Source: a virus. Taken from it: a stretch of DNA of 28,710 nucleotides. Below are positions 21,901-28,710 of the stretch, piece by piece. The stretch's first letter is position 1; each line of letters starts with the position of its first letter. The position numbers and the translations under genes are program-made. The notes beneath the pieces were generated by a model. That model saw only the letters and a list, made by a program, of their open reading frames with translations. It was not told where the DNA came from and searched no databases. The DNA lies in IMG/VR virus record IMGVR_UViG_3300030389_000543, positions 1 through 28,710 of that record. One strand, given 5' to 3'.

Positions 21901-23334
21901 TTCATCAAATAATTGACCTAATGTATAATTATCACCTAAATCATTAATTGATTCTGAAACAATATTTTCAAAAGGACTGTCATCAAAATTATTTATAAAT
22001 GTTTTTAAATCTGCATCAACAGATTGATCTAGGTCATAAAAATTTACAGGTTGTTTTTCTGTAATTTCATAAGTAACTGGTCTAAAGTCTGGTGTTTTAG
22101 GAGGGTTATCTGCTAACTCATCTAAACGATCAGCTATTTTATTAAAGTTTTCACTAATTGTTCGACTTCCATCAGAAAACGGATTATCTATTGGAAATTG
22201 TCTTGCTTGATTAGCTAGATCTCTTAAACGATCAGGAGAAGGAACTTTAATTCCTGGTGTTGTTAGTTGATTTAATTCTTCATCTGTAATATTTAATTTT
22301 TTTAAATCTTTGTGTATTAAAAAAGGTAGGTCTCTTTCTTTTTTAATACCTTTAGCAATAGGAATTTCTGGTTTTAAAATTTGTTTTTTGCCTTTTTTTT
22401 CATATTTACTAGCTGTTATTAAATCCTCTGTTGTATAAAATCCGTTGCCATAAATATTTTGTGATGATGCTGCCTCTCCACCTTCCTCAAGTGCTATTTC
22501 TTGTGATGTGCCATGATAAAACTTACCTTGACCTCTCGTGTCAGGTAAATCAAACTTTACTGGTGTTGTATTTTTAGGTGTTACCTTAGTAGGTTGTTTA
22601 TTAAGACCAAGATCTATCATTTCATCGCCAAGATTATCAACGACATTATCTGTCATTAATATTTCATCTCGTCTTGCTAGTCTTTTTATTATCCTTTCAT
22701 ACAACTCAGGTGTTTTTTTAATTGCCTTTACACCTACACCAAAAGCAGTAAGAGCTTCACCTGCTACCAATCCACCACTTGCTTGCCTAAAACGTGCTTC
22801 AGCTACACCTATCTCCTCTTGCGTTTTAGCTTTTAAAAGATCACTTATAGGTGTTGCTAACCTTGGATGCTTGTCAATCATATTGAACAAGTTTTCTTCA
22901 TATGGATCTTGCACAACAGCGTCAGTAATAAAACCTGCAAGAGCATTTCTAGTCCAAGCATTGTTCATTCCTACTAGCTTTGTACCTTTTAGTCCTTTAC
23001 CAATAACACCAGCAGGTAGTAAAAACTGTGTTATAGCTTGTGGCATCGTATAAGCCCAATCTTCTTTATCACCTTTTATTTCAAGACCTAATGCTTGTAA
23101 GTCTATAAGTTCATTATTATCGTATGGATTGCCAACAGCGTAATCATAAATATCATCTACAAATTCAACAGTTTCATTTACAGCTTTTAAAGGACCAGAT
23201 AAAGCACCTCTGATAACTTTAGAAGTTTTAGTTTTTTTTAGTTCTTCTCCACTTTTTTTTAATTTTTCACGAAATTCTTTACCAGCTTGTTGTCTGTTTT
23301 CAAAAAAACGACCTATTGGATTTGAATCAGTCAT
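18907..23334 (-). CDS. Internal core protein (T7 gp16-like) with embedded ADP-ribosyltransferase-like domain
   Basis: 1475 residues, in the position and size range of T7 gp16 (1318), the core protein injected to form the DNA channel through the cell envelope. T7 gp16 starts with a transglycosylase; here that activity sits in the upstream gene, and residues ~268-545 instead look like an ADP-ribosyltransferase of the type found in phage polyvalent proteins: FYHGTS (His274), GNGFYTTEDL (Tyr300) and near the end RLHQVKIYFDPANQI (Gln529, Asp535). The rest is long and helical, with hydrophobic stretches (GGAIWLIAGATAYSI) and the segment FGRIFLPFVRTPVNIFK known from such large injected proteins. The domain call is by motif from memory, not by search. 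The ATG is 2 bases after the gp15-like stop; the fibre gene follows 2 bases later. Confidence 0.85.
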   Translation of the reverse strand: MTDSNPIGRFFENRQQAGKEFREKLKKSGEELKKTKTSKVIRGALSGPLKAVNETVEFVDDIYDYAVGNPYDNNELIDLQALGLEIKGDKEDWAYTMPQAITQFLLPAGVIGKGLKGTKLVGMNNAWTRNALAGFITDAVVQDPYEENLFNMIDKHPRLATPISDLLKAKTQEEIGVAEARFRQASGGLVAGEALTAFGVGVKAIKKTPELYERIIKRLARRDEILMTDNVVDNLGDEMIDLGLNKQPTKVTPKNTTPVKFDLPDTRGQGKFYHGTSQEIALEEGGEAASSQNIYGNGFYTTEDLITASKYEKKGKKQILKPEIPIAKGIKKERDLPFLIHKDLKKLNITDEELNQLTTPGIKVPSPDRLRDLANQARQFPIDNPFSDGSRTISENFNKIADRLDELADNPPKTPDFRPVTYEITEKQPVNFYDLDQSVDADLKTFINNFDDSPFENIVSESINDLGDNYTLGQLFDEIRAYSNARGVSSNTVIDDIFGNFQEYFKEKGFGGFTHQGGKKAGKGKRLHQVKIYFDPANQIDINKVDLDALADPKVQTTFNPKFTGGGDPDVQKLILDEADKLKELDANNAWPYKRTFKDMVISANSQLPQETIEYARQFNARYGRGGEQDLPATLIAMNKLMNRNAINLASLAKTIDETLATGNKSGLTEELKEQFITEAKVLDGLITLNKPLKTVPAQTLAANRAGGGVGNVAASIDDLAGRTPAEKAIDQATDIRGTVKEPTDPLGEFSIKEIIEAAEKGDKASWKRLRIITKKLQAAQGNPQALQKMASESKFMRGVKIQNEIFINSILSGPETHAVNIMSTALNTLARPLENTLGSVSGQGFDSMQAMRGGKELYYLMSSITDSLKAAKQAFQIEDNIVNPGAMIQEADRFQIRMEGDKPLANIINTLGTVVRLPGRFLLAEDEFFKQLNFRAYVKASAWEDGMRKGLQGADLQKHIQQQFDGTIEIVNKNSMANVKDKSVLDLYEKAQQYAAETTFTADLPEDSLGAAIQGVSRHPFGRIFLPFVRTPVNIFKAQVRRTPGFNYALKEYRQALRSTDPSVAAKARGEMYLGGAIWLIAGATAYSINDPMSELAITGGGPSDFNMLNQKRATGWQPYSFRFLLKDEDGNVRMGKDGKPRYKYVSFRRLDPWASFLMMAADAAAITGGLSKQDRDDFGVAASVALGRNITNKTYLQGITELADLLGKPYKMQQWVARRLAATVNPFSALSRSVKRNVTSNREILDKKVRAGDDGFIWLRKFHNEIKATVPGYGDLRPMRNFITGSIIEYPVGFGPDTMSVINPIKETNSINNTVLTTLDEIGARITQPSDELTLGNLPSGAAVGSGIELTYDEHLDLIEETAFAKINGMTMVRALHNRIQQKDFQALMKSVRGEMIEQNNMDVEVQAQEANRDLAEDILRDIINVYKKAGKQLWLQKNPERALEYSKVQALIKQEAINDNFEALKSLPSLSD

Positions 23335-23336
23335 AA

Positions 23337-25628
23337 TTAATTAGAATTTTGTTGAAATCTTCCTTGTTCTGACAAAAAGTCAAGAGCGTTGTTGTAATGA
23401 GAACCTCCTTGATTTAGCTCTGGTAAAGCACTCTCTACTGAAGTTCCAAAAGAATCTTTTCTTGTCAAGCCATCAGTATCTAAAGTTGATACGTTACCTG
23501 TCAATATAGCTGCATATAACTCTTTTACGCCATGTCCTGGTTTAACACCTCTATCTTTTAAATACCTTACAACTGGCCCTAACATTTGCTCTTCAAAACT
23601 CATGCCATCTCGGTATCCATAAGCTTTACGTTCTGGAATACCAAATTGAATTAAACCTTTAAAATTATTATTTTCTCCACCTATTATTTGAGGATCAAAT
23701 GTACCCATTGTTTCTTGTGAAATTACAGCAGCTAGGTCTTCGGGTCTTACTCCTAATTCATTTGCTGCTGAGACAATAGCTTGTTGTTTGCTGCCATCAG
23801 TGATGTTAAGGGTTTGGACATCACCAACAGGCATTATAAGTTCTTGCCCTGCCTGTATAAGATCTGCATTTGTAATGTTATTTTCTCTCATAATTGCTTC
23901 TACTGTTGTACTGAACTGGTCTGCTAATTGTGTAAGAGTGTCTCCTTGTTCAACAGTTACTGTGGTTGGAGTGTCATCGTCAGTAAACGCACCAGCTTCT
24001 AAATTAGAATTTGCATCACCTTGAATATCATCTAGATTATTTGAATTATTGGTTGGATTTTTTCCTGATTCAATAATTGTAGCTGGATTCATTTCTCTAG
24101 CTTTATTTATATATTTCATTTTTATTTCATTTATCTTATTAATAATTTCTAATGTAGTTGCTTTTCTGCCAGCTTCACTTGTTCTATATTCATATAATTC
24201 TATTTTTGCTTGATTATAAAAATCATTAACATTTCTTGTTCCACTATTATTAAGTTGACCAGTACCAAAAATACTCATCACACTATCTTTTCTAAATTCA
24301 CCAGTTAATTCTGATTTGAGTTCTGTAAGACCTTTATTGATTTCTGTATATAAACCTTTTTCTGCATCATCTGTTGCATCTAATAAATCCTTTAAAAGAC
24401 TTCTGTTTTGTGGTGAATTTTCTACACTGTTAAACCAATTCATGGCAGCATTAAAAGCTCCTTCTTTAGATCCATATGCGTTTGATTGTATATTTATTCT
24501 TGTTTCAGCCCAAGTTGTTCTACCATCCATATCCAAAACATTACCAGTTGATAATATATCTTTTGCTTTAAATGGATATTTTTTTGCAGTGTTTTCTAAA
24601 ATTCTTGGATCACCAGTTTCTATGAAAGCTTTTACATTATTTTCAATATCTTCATCTTGCAATCTTTTCTTTTGCAAGTCTTTTCTTTTCTCTGATTTAT
24701 AAACATAATCATTAACTTGTCTTCTTAATGTGTTTACTTTACTTTGATAATCAGGATGAGATGTAAGGTTTAAACTGCCACCTGGTCCATAAGGAAACTT
24801 TTCTGCTATAGCTAAAATTTCTTCTGTACTATCTATATCACCATTACCCGAAAGGCCTATAGCTTCTGCTGATTCGGTAATAACTTTTACTAATGTTTTA
24901 TTTATATCACTTCTATCTTTTGCTGGTAAACCTAAATTATTAATAGTGTTTTCAAAATCAAGTATTAGTTTTTCATCTAATGTATCAGGACTAATAATAA
25001 TATTTTCTACTAAAGGAATTGCTAAAGATTTAATATTTTCTACTTTAATTTTTTTAAATTCTTTTATATGGTGTGATGATACTGTTTCAGTCGCAGATGC
25101 CAATTTTGGCAAGAAATGTTCTGCTACATAAATTGATCTAACATCACTTAATTGATCAACTACCTTTTCTCTTTCACTTGCTAACCAATTTTGATATTCT
25201 GGAGAATCAATAGAAAATTCACTTAAAGACTTTCCATCTATTCGAGTTGTTTGATAACTTGTTGATAAATTTGTTTCAAAGTTATTACCTAATATTTGAG
25301 CTTTTGTTTTTTGATATGCTCTGTCAGCAAAAATGCTACCTCCAATTAATTGTCTTGCTGCATCTTCACCCTTATTTTTGCCGATTTCTTTACTTGTTTC
25401 TTTAAAACCTTCAAAGGATCGTTCAATAGCAATATCCATGCCTTCAGCTTGTTCATCTTCAATACTTCTTTTCATAAACATATCAAGCACTGGATTTACT
25501 GCCGATAAGGCTTTTGTTAGCTGACTAAATCCATCTTCTTCTATTAGAGGTACAGTGCTTTGCCTAACAAAGGTATCAACAGGTCTTGCTGAAGATTGAA
25601 AAGAGGTACTTTGGTAACTAGAAGTCAT
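23337..25628 (-). CDS. Internal core protein (T7 gp15-like) with LysM and lytic transglycosylase domains
   Basis: 763 residues (T7 gp15 is 747). The first ~530 residues are helical and charged, as expected for the middle core protein. The C-terminal part is different from T7: a LysM peptidoglycan-binding domain at ~555-600 (VEQGDTLTQLADQF ... IQAGQELIMP), then a lysozyme-fold transglycosylase-like domain at ~610-745 with the catalytic Glu639 in VISQETMG and the GLIQF motif typical of soluble lytic transglycosylases. It would cut the cell wall locally during DNA injection. In T7 this activity is at the N-terminus of gp16. The gene overlaps the gp14-like gene by ATGA, which suggests coupled translation and a fixed ratio. 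Confidence 0.86.
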   Translation of the reverse strand: MTSSYQSTSFQSSARPVDTFVRQSTVPLIEEDGFSQLTKALSAVNPVLDMFMKRSIEDEQAEGMDIAIERSFEGFKETSKEIGKNKGEDAARQLIGGSIFADRAYQKTKAQILGNNFETNLSTSYQTTRIDGKSLSEFSIDSPEYQNWLASEREKVVDQLSDVRSIYVAEHFLPKLASATETVSSHHIKEFKKIKVENIKSLAIPLVENIIISPDTLDEKLILDFENTINNLGLPAKDRSDINKTLVKVITESAEAIGLSGNGDIDSTEEILAIAEKFPYGPGGSLNLTSHPDYQSKVNTLRRQVNDYVYKSEKRKDLQKKRLQDEDIENNVKAFIETGDPRILENTAKKYPFKAKDILSTGNVLDMDGRTTWAETRINIQSNAYGSKEGAFNAAMNWFNSVENSPQNRSLLKDLLDATDDAEKGLYTEINKGLTELKSELTGEFRKDSVMSIFGTGQLNNSGTRNVNDFYNQAKIELYEYRTSEAGRKATTLEIINKINEIKMKYINKAREMNPATIIESGKNPTNNSNNLDDIQGDANSNLEAGAFTDDDTPTTVTVEQGDTLTQLADQFSTTVEAIMRENNITNADLIQAGQELIMPVGDVQTLNITDGSKQQAIVSAANELGVRPEDLAAVISQETMGTFDPQIIGGENNNFKGLIQFGIPERKAYGYRDGMSFEEQMLGPVVRYLKDRGVKPGHGVKELYAAILTGNVSTLDTDGLTRKDSFGTSVESALPELNQGGSHYNNALDFLSEQGRFQQNSN

Positions 25629-26200
25629 GAGTTATATAAACCTACATATGACTGAACACCAGCACCTAAGAAATCAAAAATACCTTTTGTACTTGCTCTA
25701 GCAGTTGCATAAGCTTGATTTTGCATGTCTGTTGCAGCATTTAATCTGCTGTCTCTTTGTGCTGCAAGACCAAGAGCATTTCTCCTGTATTGACCCTCTG
25801 CTGATTGCATTGTTTGGTTTATACGATTTCTTAAATTGGCTGATTGTCTTCCAGCATCCATTGATAATAGCTGTGCAGTACGACCACTTAATCCTTCTGT
25901 AGCTGCAATAGATCCTCTAGCTTGTTGTCCTTGTATAGTTGCTGCTAATCTTTCTTGTGCTTTAGCTGCTCTTGTTTCTTTTAAATTTGCTGCCAAGCCT
26001 TCTTGTTGTTGTGCAAATGCTCTTTCTGCTGATTCTGCTGATCTTCTAGCTGCTTCGTATTGATAGTTAGCAGCTTGTCTAGCTGTTCTGTTTTGTTGTA
26101 CCATTTGTGCTCCTTGTATTCCTAAACTTGCTAAGAAAACATTACTGGCAGTACCTCCCAACCCTAAGATTCCAGGTGCAGCAGCAGCAAAAACACACAT
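25625..26200 (-). CDS. Internal core protein (T7 gp14-like)
   Basis: 191 residues (T7 gp14: 196). Starts with a short hydrophobic, Ala/Gly-rich segment (MCVFAAAAPGILGLGGTASNVFLASLGI) and continues as a long Ala/Gln/Arg-rich helix (RQAANYQYEAARRSAESAERAFAQQQEGLAANLKE in pieces), the usual composition of gp14, which inserts into the outer membrane when DNA is injected. The gene order gp13-gp14-gp15-gp16 is as in T7. Its start follows the gp13-like stop directly (TAA then ATG), and its own stop overlaps the gp15-like start. Function is assigned mainly from order, size and composition. Confidence 0.86.
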   Translation of the reverse strand: MCVFAAAAPGILGLGGTASNVFLASLGIQGAQMVQQNRTARQAANYQYEAARRSAESAERAFAQQQEGLAANLKETRAAKAQERLAATIQGQQARGSIAATEGLSGRTAQLLSMDAGRQSANLRNRINQTMQSAEGQYRRNALGLAAQRDSRLNAATDMQNQAYATARASTKGIFDFLGAGVQSYVGLYNS

Positions 26201-26653
26201 TTAAGAGATCCTCAGAAATTCGTAAAATGGTTTACTTTCCTGTCCGTATTCCTCGTGATAGCTAATAAAAGTAAACCCAAGAGCTTTTAACCATTTTATA
26301 GCAGAATGGTTCTCTGCATATACCATATTGTATAGCATTTTATAATTTTTCAATAGGCTGTCTACCCATTTTCTACCTTCTCTAATTAATTGTATTTTAT
26401 ATTTTTTATTAATAAACAACTCATCGGTTGCTACCATCCATATACATCCATCAGAAATAACACCACATAAGCCTATAGGATTGTCATTATCATCAGCTAT
26501 AGCCATGTTTGTTTGACCATATAAATAAGATAACTTCAATGCTTCTTCTGGTTGTTTTCCTGTTTGATAATAAGCTTCCATTTTATCCATAGTTCTCATG
26601 TTTTTTGCAACATGATTAAGATCACTTAATTTTGATTTTCTTAAATACCCCAT
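26201..26653 (-). CDS. T7 gp13-like protein with acetyltransferase-type (GNAT) fold
   Basis: 150 residues (T7 gp13: 138). The pattern is that of a GNAT fold: an N-terminal strand-helix (LRKSKLSDLNHVAKNMR), a strand pair (MAIADDNDNPIGLCGVISDGCIWMVAT), a helix with KIQLIREGRKWVDSLL where acetyl-CoA would bind, and the typical end NHSAIKWLKALGFTFI. The acetyl-CoA loop (Q/R-x-x-G-x-A/G) is not intact (KYKIQLIREG), so enzyme activity is doubtful, as in other gp13 proteins, which act in virion assembly. It shares one base with the stop of the tail tube gene (TAATG). Confidence 0.82.
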   Translation of the reverse strand: MGYLRKSKLSDLNHVAKNMRTMDKMEAYYQTGKQPEEALKLSYLYGQTNMAIADDNDNPIGLCGVISDGCIWMVATDELFINKKYKIQLIREGRKWVDSLLKNYKMLYNMVYAENHSAIKWLKALGFTFISYHEEYGQESKPFYEFLRIS

Positions 26654-28710
26654 TAAATACGTCTTGACCTCATATGGAACATAGCTTCATATTCAGCACT
26701 TGATAATATTGTTGGCAAGAAACTGTCATTTTTTACATCAATAGTAACTCTATCTGCTCTGCTCATGATAGGAACTTTAAATGTACCTGTTTCAAGATTT
26801 ATTTGACCAATAGCAGAAGATGAAGCGCCAAGAAAACGACCAGTAAATTTATGTATAGAAGTTGTATTATTATCAGGAGTTACTTCTACTTTAAAAAATC
26901 CAGAGTCCTCAAATTTAATATAAAAATGTTTTAGCTGTAAACGACCACTAATGATTTCACCACTTTTTTGTCCTCCTGATGATTCTGTAAGACGTTGTGA
27001 TGAAAATCTATAGTGCATTTCAAAAGGTTCACCAATAATAAATTTACTATTTCTGTAATCTCCGCTAGCTGTAATTGTACTTGTAGTATTGTTTGTAAGG
27101 TTAGTAGAATTTACAACTTGTCCTGGCTTAAATGGTTGTGTATTACCTTGAGTATCAACATAAGTACTTGTTTCACCTGCTGCTAAATATCTACCTACTA
27201 CTTGCATTGCAGCATTTAATTTATATGGGACAGTAAAAGTACTAACATCTGTAGCAGAATCATAAGTAACAGAAACACCTGATGTTGCCTCTGTAACTTT
27301 ATGATCTAAATGATATTCAAATGAGGCATTAGGTTCTTTAAAATCAGAAGCAAATGGCATTTTTTCTAAAGTAACTCTTGCTATATCTTCACTAATATCA
27401 TCAGTAACAATAAATAAATCAGTCCCAATAAACTCTATATTTTTAATTGCTTTTTTTGAATTAAATGTATAAGTAAACCAAGAATTTAATATTTTCTCTG
27501 ACCTAGAACCATATAGCCATCTATTGACGTACAAAACATTAGGGTTAGTTGCCCCCACTAAAACCAATACATCTTCGTTGGTTGATACCGCAACCTTAAA
27601 AATATCATTTGGTATTAATCTTGGAATATGAATTGTAATATTAGAAGCATCTCTTACTTCTATGCCTTGTTGTGATATGTATTCCCTCACACCAGCGAAG
27701 TTTCCTTTCTTTGTAAGATAGTAAATAGAGCTACCAGAACCTACAGGAGCAGCTTGGTCTGTTGATTCAAATTCAGTTGTAACAATTACGTTAGCTGTTT
27801 TAGGTGTTAACGAGTCAGATGAAGACGTAAGGTTAAATTGCGTTTGATCAGAAAATAAGATTAATTTCTCACCCATGTTTACTGCGTTTTTAAGAATAGC
27901 AACTTTTGTATGAGATGCAGCTACATCAATAGGATCACTATCTATAACAGACAAAACTGTTTCTGGGAAAAAATTAAAAAATTCAGAAACTCTTGAAAGA
28001 ATTACATTATCATCAGCTAAAAATCCTAATCTATTTCTAAAGAAAAACACATTATTCATTGTTGACCCGATAAAAGAGGGGTCTGGGGCTGAATCTAAAT
28101 CACCAACTGTTCTTTCTCCCCATTTTGGTAATGTATATGAAGTTGTTGAACCCCCAATAGTTACGTTATAACTATCACCATCTACCCTTGCAAATCTAAA
28201 ATTACCATCAGCTTGTCTTATTAAAACATGTGGCATTGTGTCGTAATTGAATTTAAAAGGTATGCCAGCTTCTACTGATTCTTCCCACTGTCCTTCTTCA
28301 AAAGCACCTCCATTATTCGTTACAAATTTAACGTAATAATTATCAAAATTAGTTGATTCATCTCCTTTTACTTCTACAACCATTCCGTTAGGAGAGACTG
28401 TTGGTAGATCAGAAAATTGCTGTACAGAATTTTTAACTGTAGTTATTTGACTATTACCTTGTGTGTCAGATGAATCTATTGAGAAATTAGAATTATCATT
28501 CTTTTTTATATGTAGGACAGGACCATTTCTTGCAATCGTAAAACCTGTCAGACTTGATTGAAGACTTGATTGTATAGATGTTGCAACAGTGCTTGTACTT
28601 AATGGGTTATCTGATGATGTGTCTTTTGTAGCAGTAACTCCATCTACTGTTACAGAATAGACAGTAGCATCAGTTACTTGATTAAAAAATACTATTGCTT
28701 GTGTAATACC
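26653..28710 (-). CDS. Tail tubular protein B (T7 gp12-like), N-terminus outside window
   Basis: The open frame continues without a stop to the window edge, giving at least 685 residues (T7 gp12: 794); the ATG at 28383 is internal, because the upstream codons encode typical sequence (e.g. ITQAIVFFNQVTDATVYSV, FTIARNGPVLHIKK). Family segments: WGERTVGDLDSAPDPSFIG, FFRNRLGFLADDNVILSRVSEFFNFFPETV, VVTTEFESTDQAAPVGSGSSIYY, and the C-terminal SRADRVTIDVKNDSFLPTI. gp12 forms the nozzle of the short tail to which the fibres attach. It ends overlapping the gp13-like start by one base. Confidence 0.93.
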   Translation of the reverse strand, partial: GITQAIVFFNQVTDATVYSVTVDGVTATKDTSSDNPLSTSTVATSIQSSLQSSLTGFTIARNGPVLHIKKNDNSNFSIDSSDTQGNSQITTVKNSVQQFSDLPTVSPNGMVVEVKGDESTNFDNYYVKFVTNNGGAFEEGQWEESVEAGIPFKFNYDTMPHVLIRQADGNFRFARVDGDSYNVTIGGSTTSYTLPKWGERTVGDLDSAPDPSFIGSTMNNVFFFRNRLGFLADDNVILSRVSEFFNFFPETVLSVIDSDPIDVAASHTKVAILKNAVNMGEKLILFSDQTQFNLTSSSDSLTPKTANVIVTTEFESTDQAAPVGSGSSIYYLTKKGNFAGVREYISQQGIEVRDASNITIHIPRLIPNDIFKVAVSTNEDVLVLVGATNPNVLYVNRWLYGSRSEKILNSWFTYTFNSKKAIKNIEFIGTDLFIVTDDISEDIARVTLEKMPFASDFKEPNASFEYHLDHKVTEATSGVSVTYDSATDVSTFTVPYKLNAAMQVVGRYLAAGETSTYVDTQGNTQPFKPGQVVNSTNLTNNTTSTITASGDYRNSKFIIGEPFEMHYRFSSQRLTESSGGQKSGEIISGRLQLKHFYIKFEDSGFFKVEVTPDNNTTSIHKFTGRFLGASSSAIGQINLETGTFKVPIMSRADRVTIDVKNDSFLPTILSSAEYEAMFHMRSRRI

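Noticed and set aside
22538-23053. 171-codon open frame on the plus strand
   Set aside because: Antisense to the gp16-like gene; no recognisable motif, composition follows from the real frame, and the opposite gene is clearly coding.
24316-24702. 128-codon open frame on the plus strand
   Set aside because: Antisense shadow of the gp15-like gene, rich in Ser/Leu/Phe as expected from reversed AT-rich coding sequence.
26653-28383. ATG 28383 as the real start of the tail tube gene
   Set aside because: The frame stays open for 109 more codons to the window edge with typical gp12-like sequence; the start lies outside.
1-28710. tRNA genes, integrase/attachment site, photosynthesis genes
   Set aside because: Looked for and not seen: no cloverleaf with a T-loop motif, no tyrosine or serine recombinase motif, no psbA or hli-like protein.

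Overview
The window is part of the genome of a T7-like podovirus (Autographiviridae type), AT-rich and probably marine. A single-subunit RNA polymerase, a T7-type ssDNA-binding protein, endonuclease I and primase, and the ordered set tail tube B - gp13 - gp14 - gp15 - gp16 - gp17 - terminases, are all recognisable. Several small genes resemble families I know from cyanophages and marine metagenomic phages: the fibre repeat with DLQIYHDG, two secreted proteins, and a small protein rich in WED/HAQ-type residues. The host is therefore probably a marine cyanobacterium or another AT-rich marine bacterium; this is inference. No photosynthesis gene, integrase or tRNA is visible here.

Almost all genes are on the minus strand, so the genome is read from right to left. 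From 28710 down to 11186 lie the late structural genes: tail tubular protein B (cut by the window edge), gp13-like, gp14-like, a gp15-like protein carrying LysM and transglycosylase domains, a 1475-residue gp16-like protein with an embedded ADP-ribosyltransferase-like domain, two tail fibres that both end in a self-cleaving S74 chaperone domain, and small accessory proteins. From 11149 to 9346 is a mixed-strand lysis/accessory section. It holds a plus-strand operon (two-TM holin-like protein plus two secreted proteins), a lone plus-strand gene and two small minus-strand genes. From 9300 to 7351 are the small and large terminase, in one reading frame with only a stop codon between them.

From 7350 to 6823 is a non-coding region with G-tracts, T7-promoter-like cores and competing hairpins. 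Terminase (right end of a T7 genome) is followed directly by early genes (left end), so this is where the physical genome ends should lie; the window crosses the end junction of a circularised or concatemeric assembly. From 6822 to 3640 are early genes of mostly unknown function: a conserved 145-aa phage protein, a 25-aa membrane peptide, a RAMP-like protein with its partner, and an NrdR-like zinc ribbon. They are punctuated by two terminator-like hairpins and a roughly 466-base non-coding stretch with repeated hairpins. From 3656 to 1 come RNA polymerase, ssDNA-binding protein, endonuclease I and the start of primase-helicase.

The RNA polymerase would transcribe the replication and late genes. 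Endonuclease I, ssDNA-binding protein and primase-helicase replicate and resolve the concatemers, which the terminases cut and package. The gp14/15/16 proteins form the injected core, which opens the cell wall and may carry an ADP-ribosyltransferase into the host.
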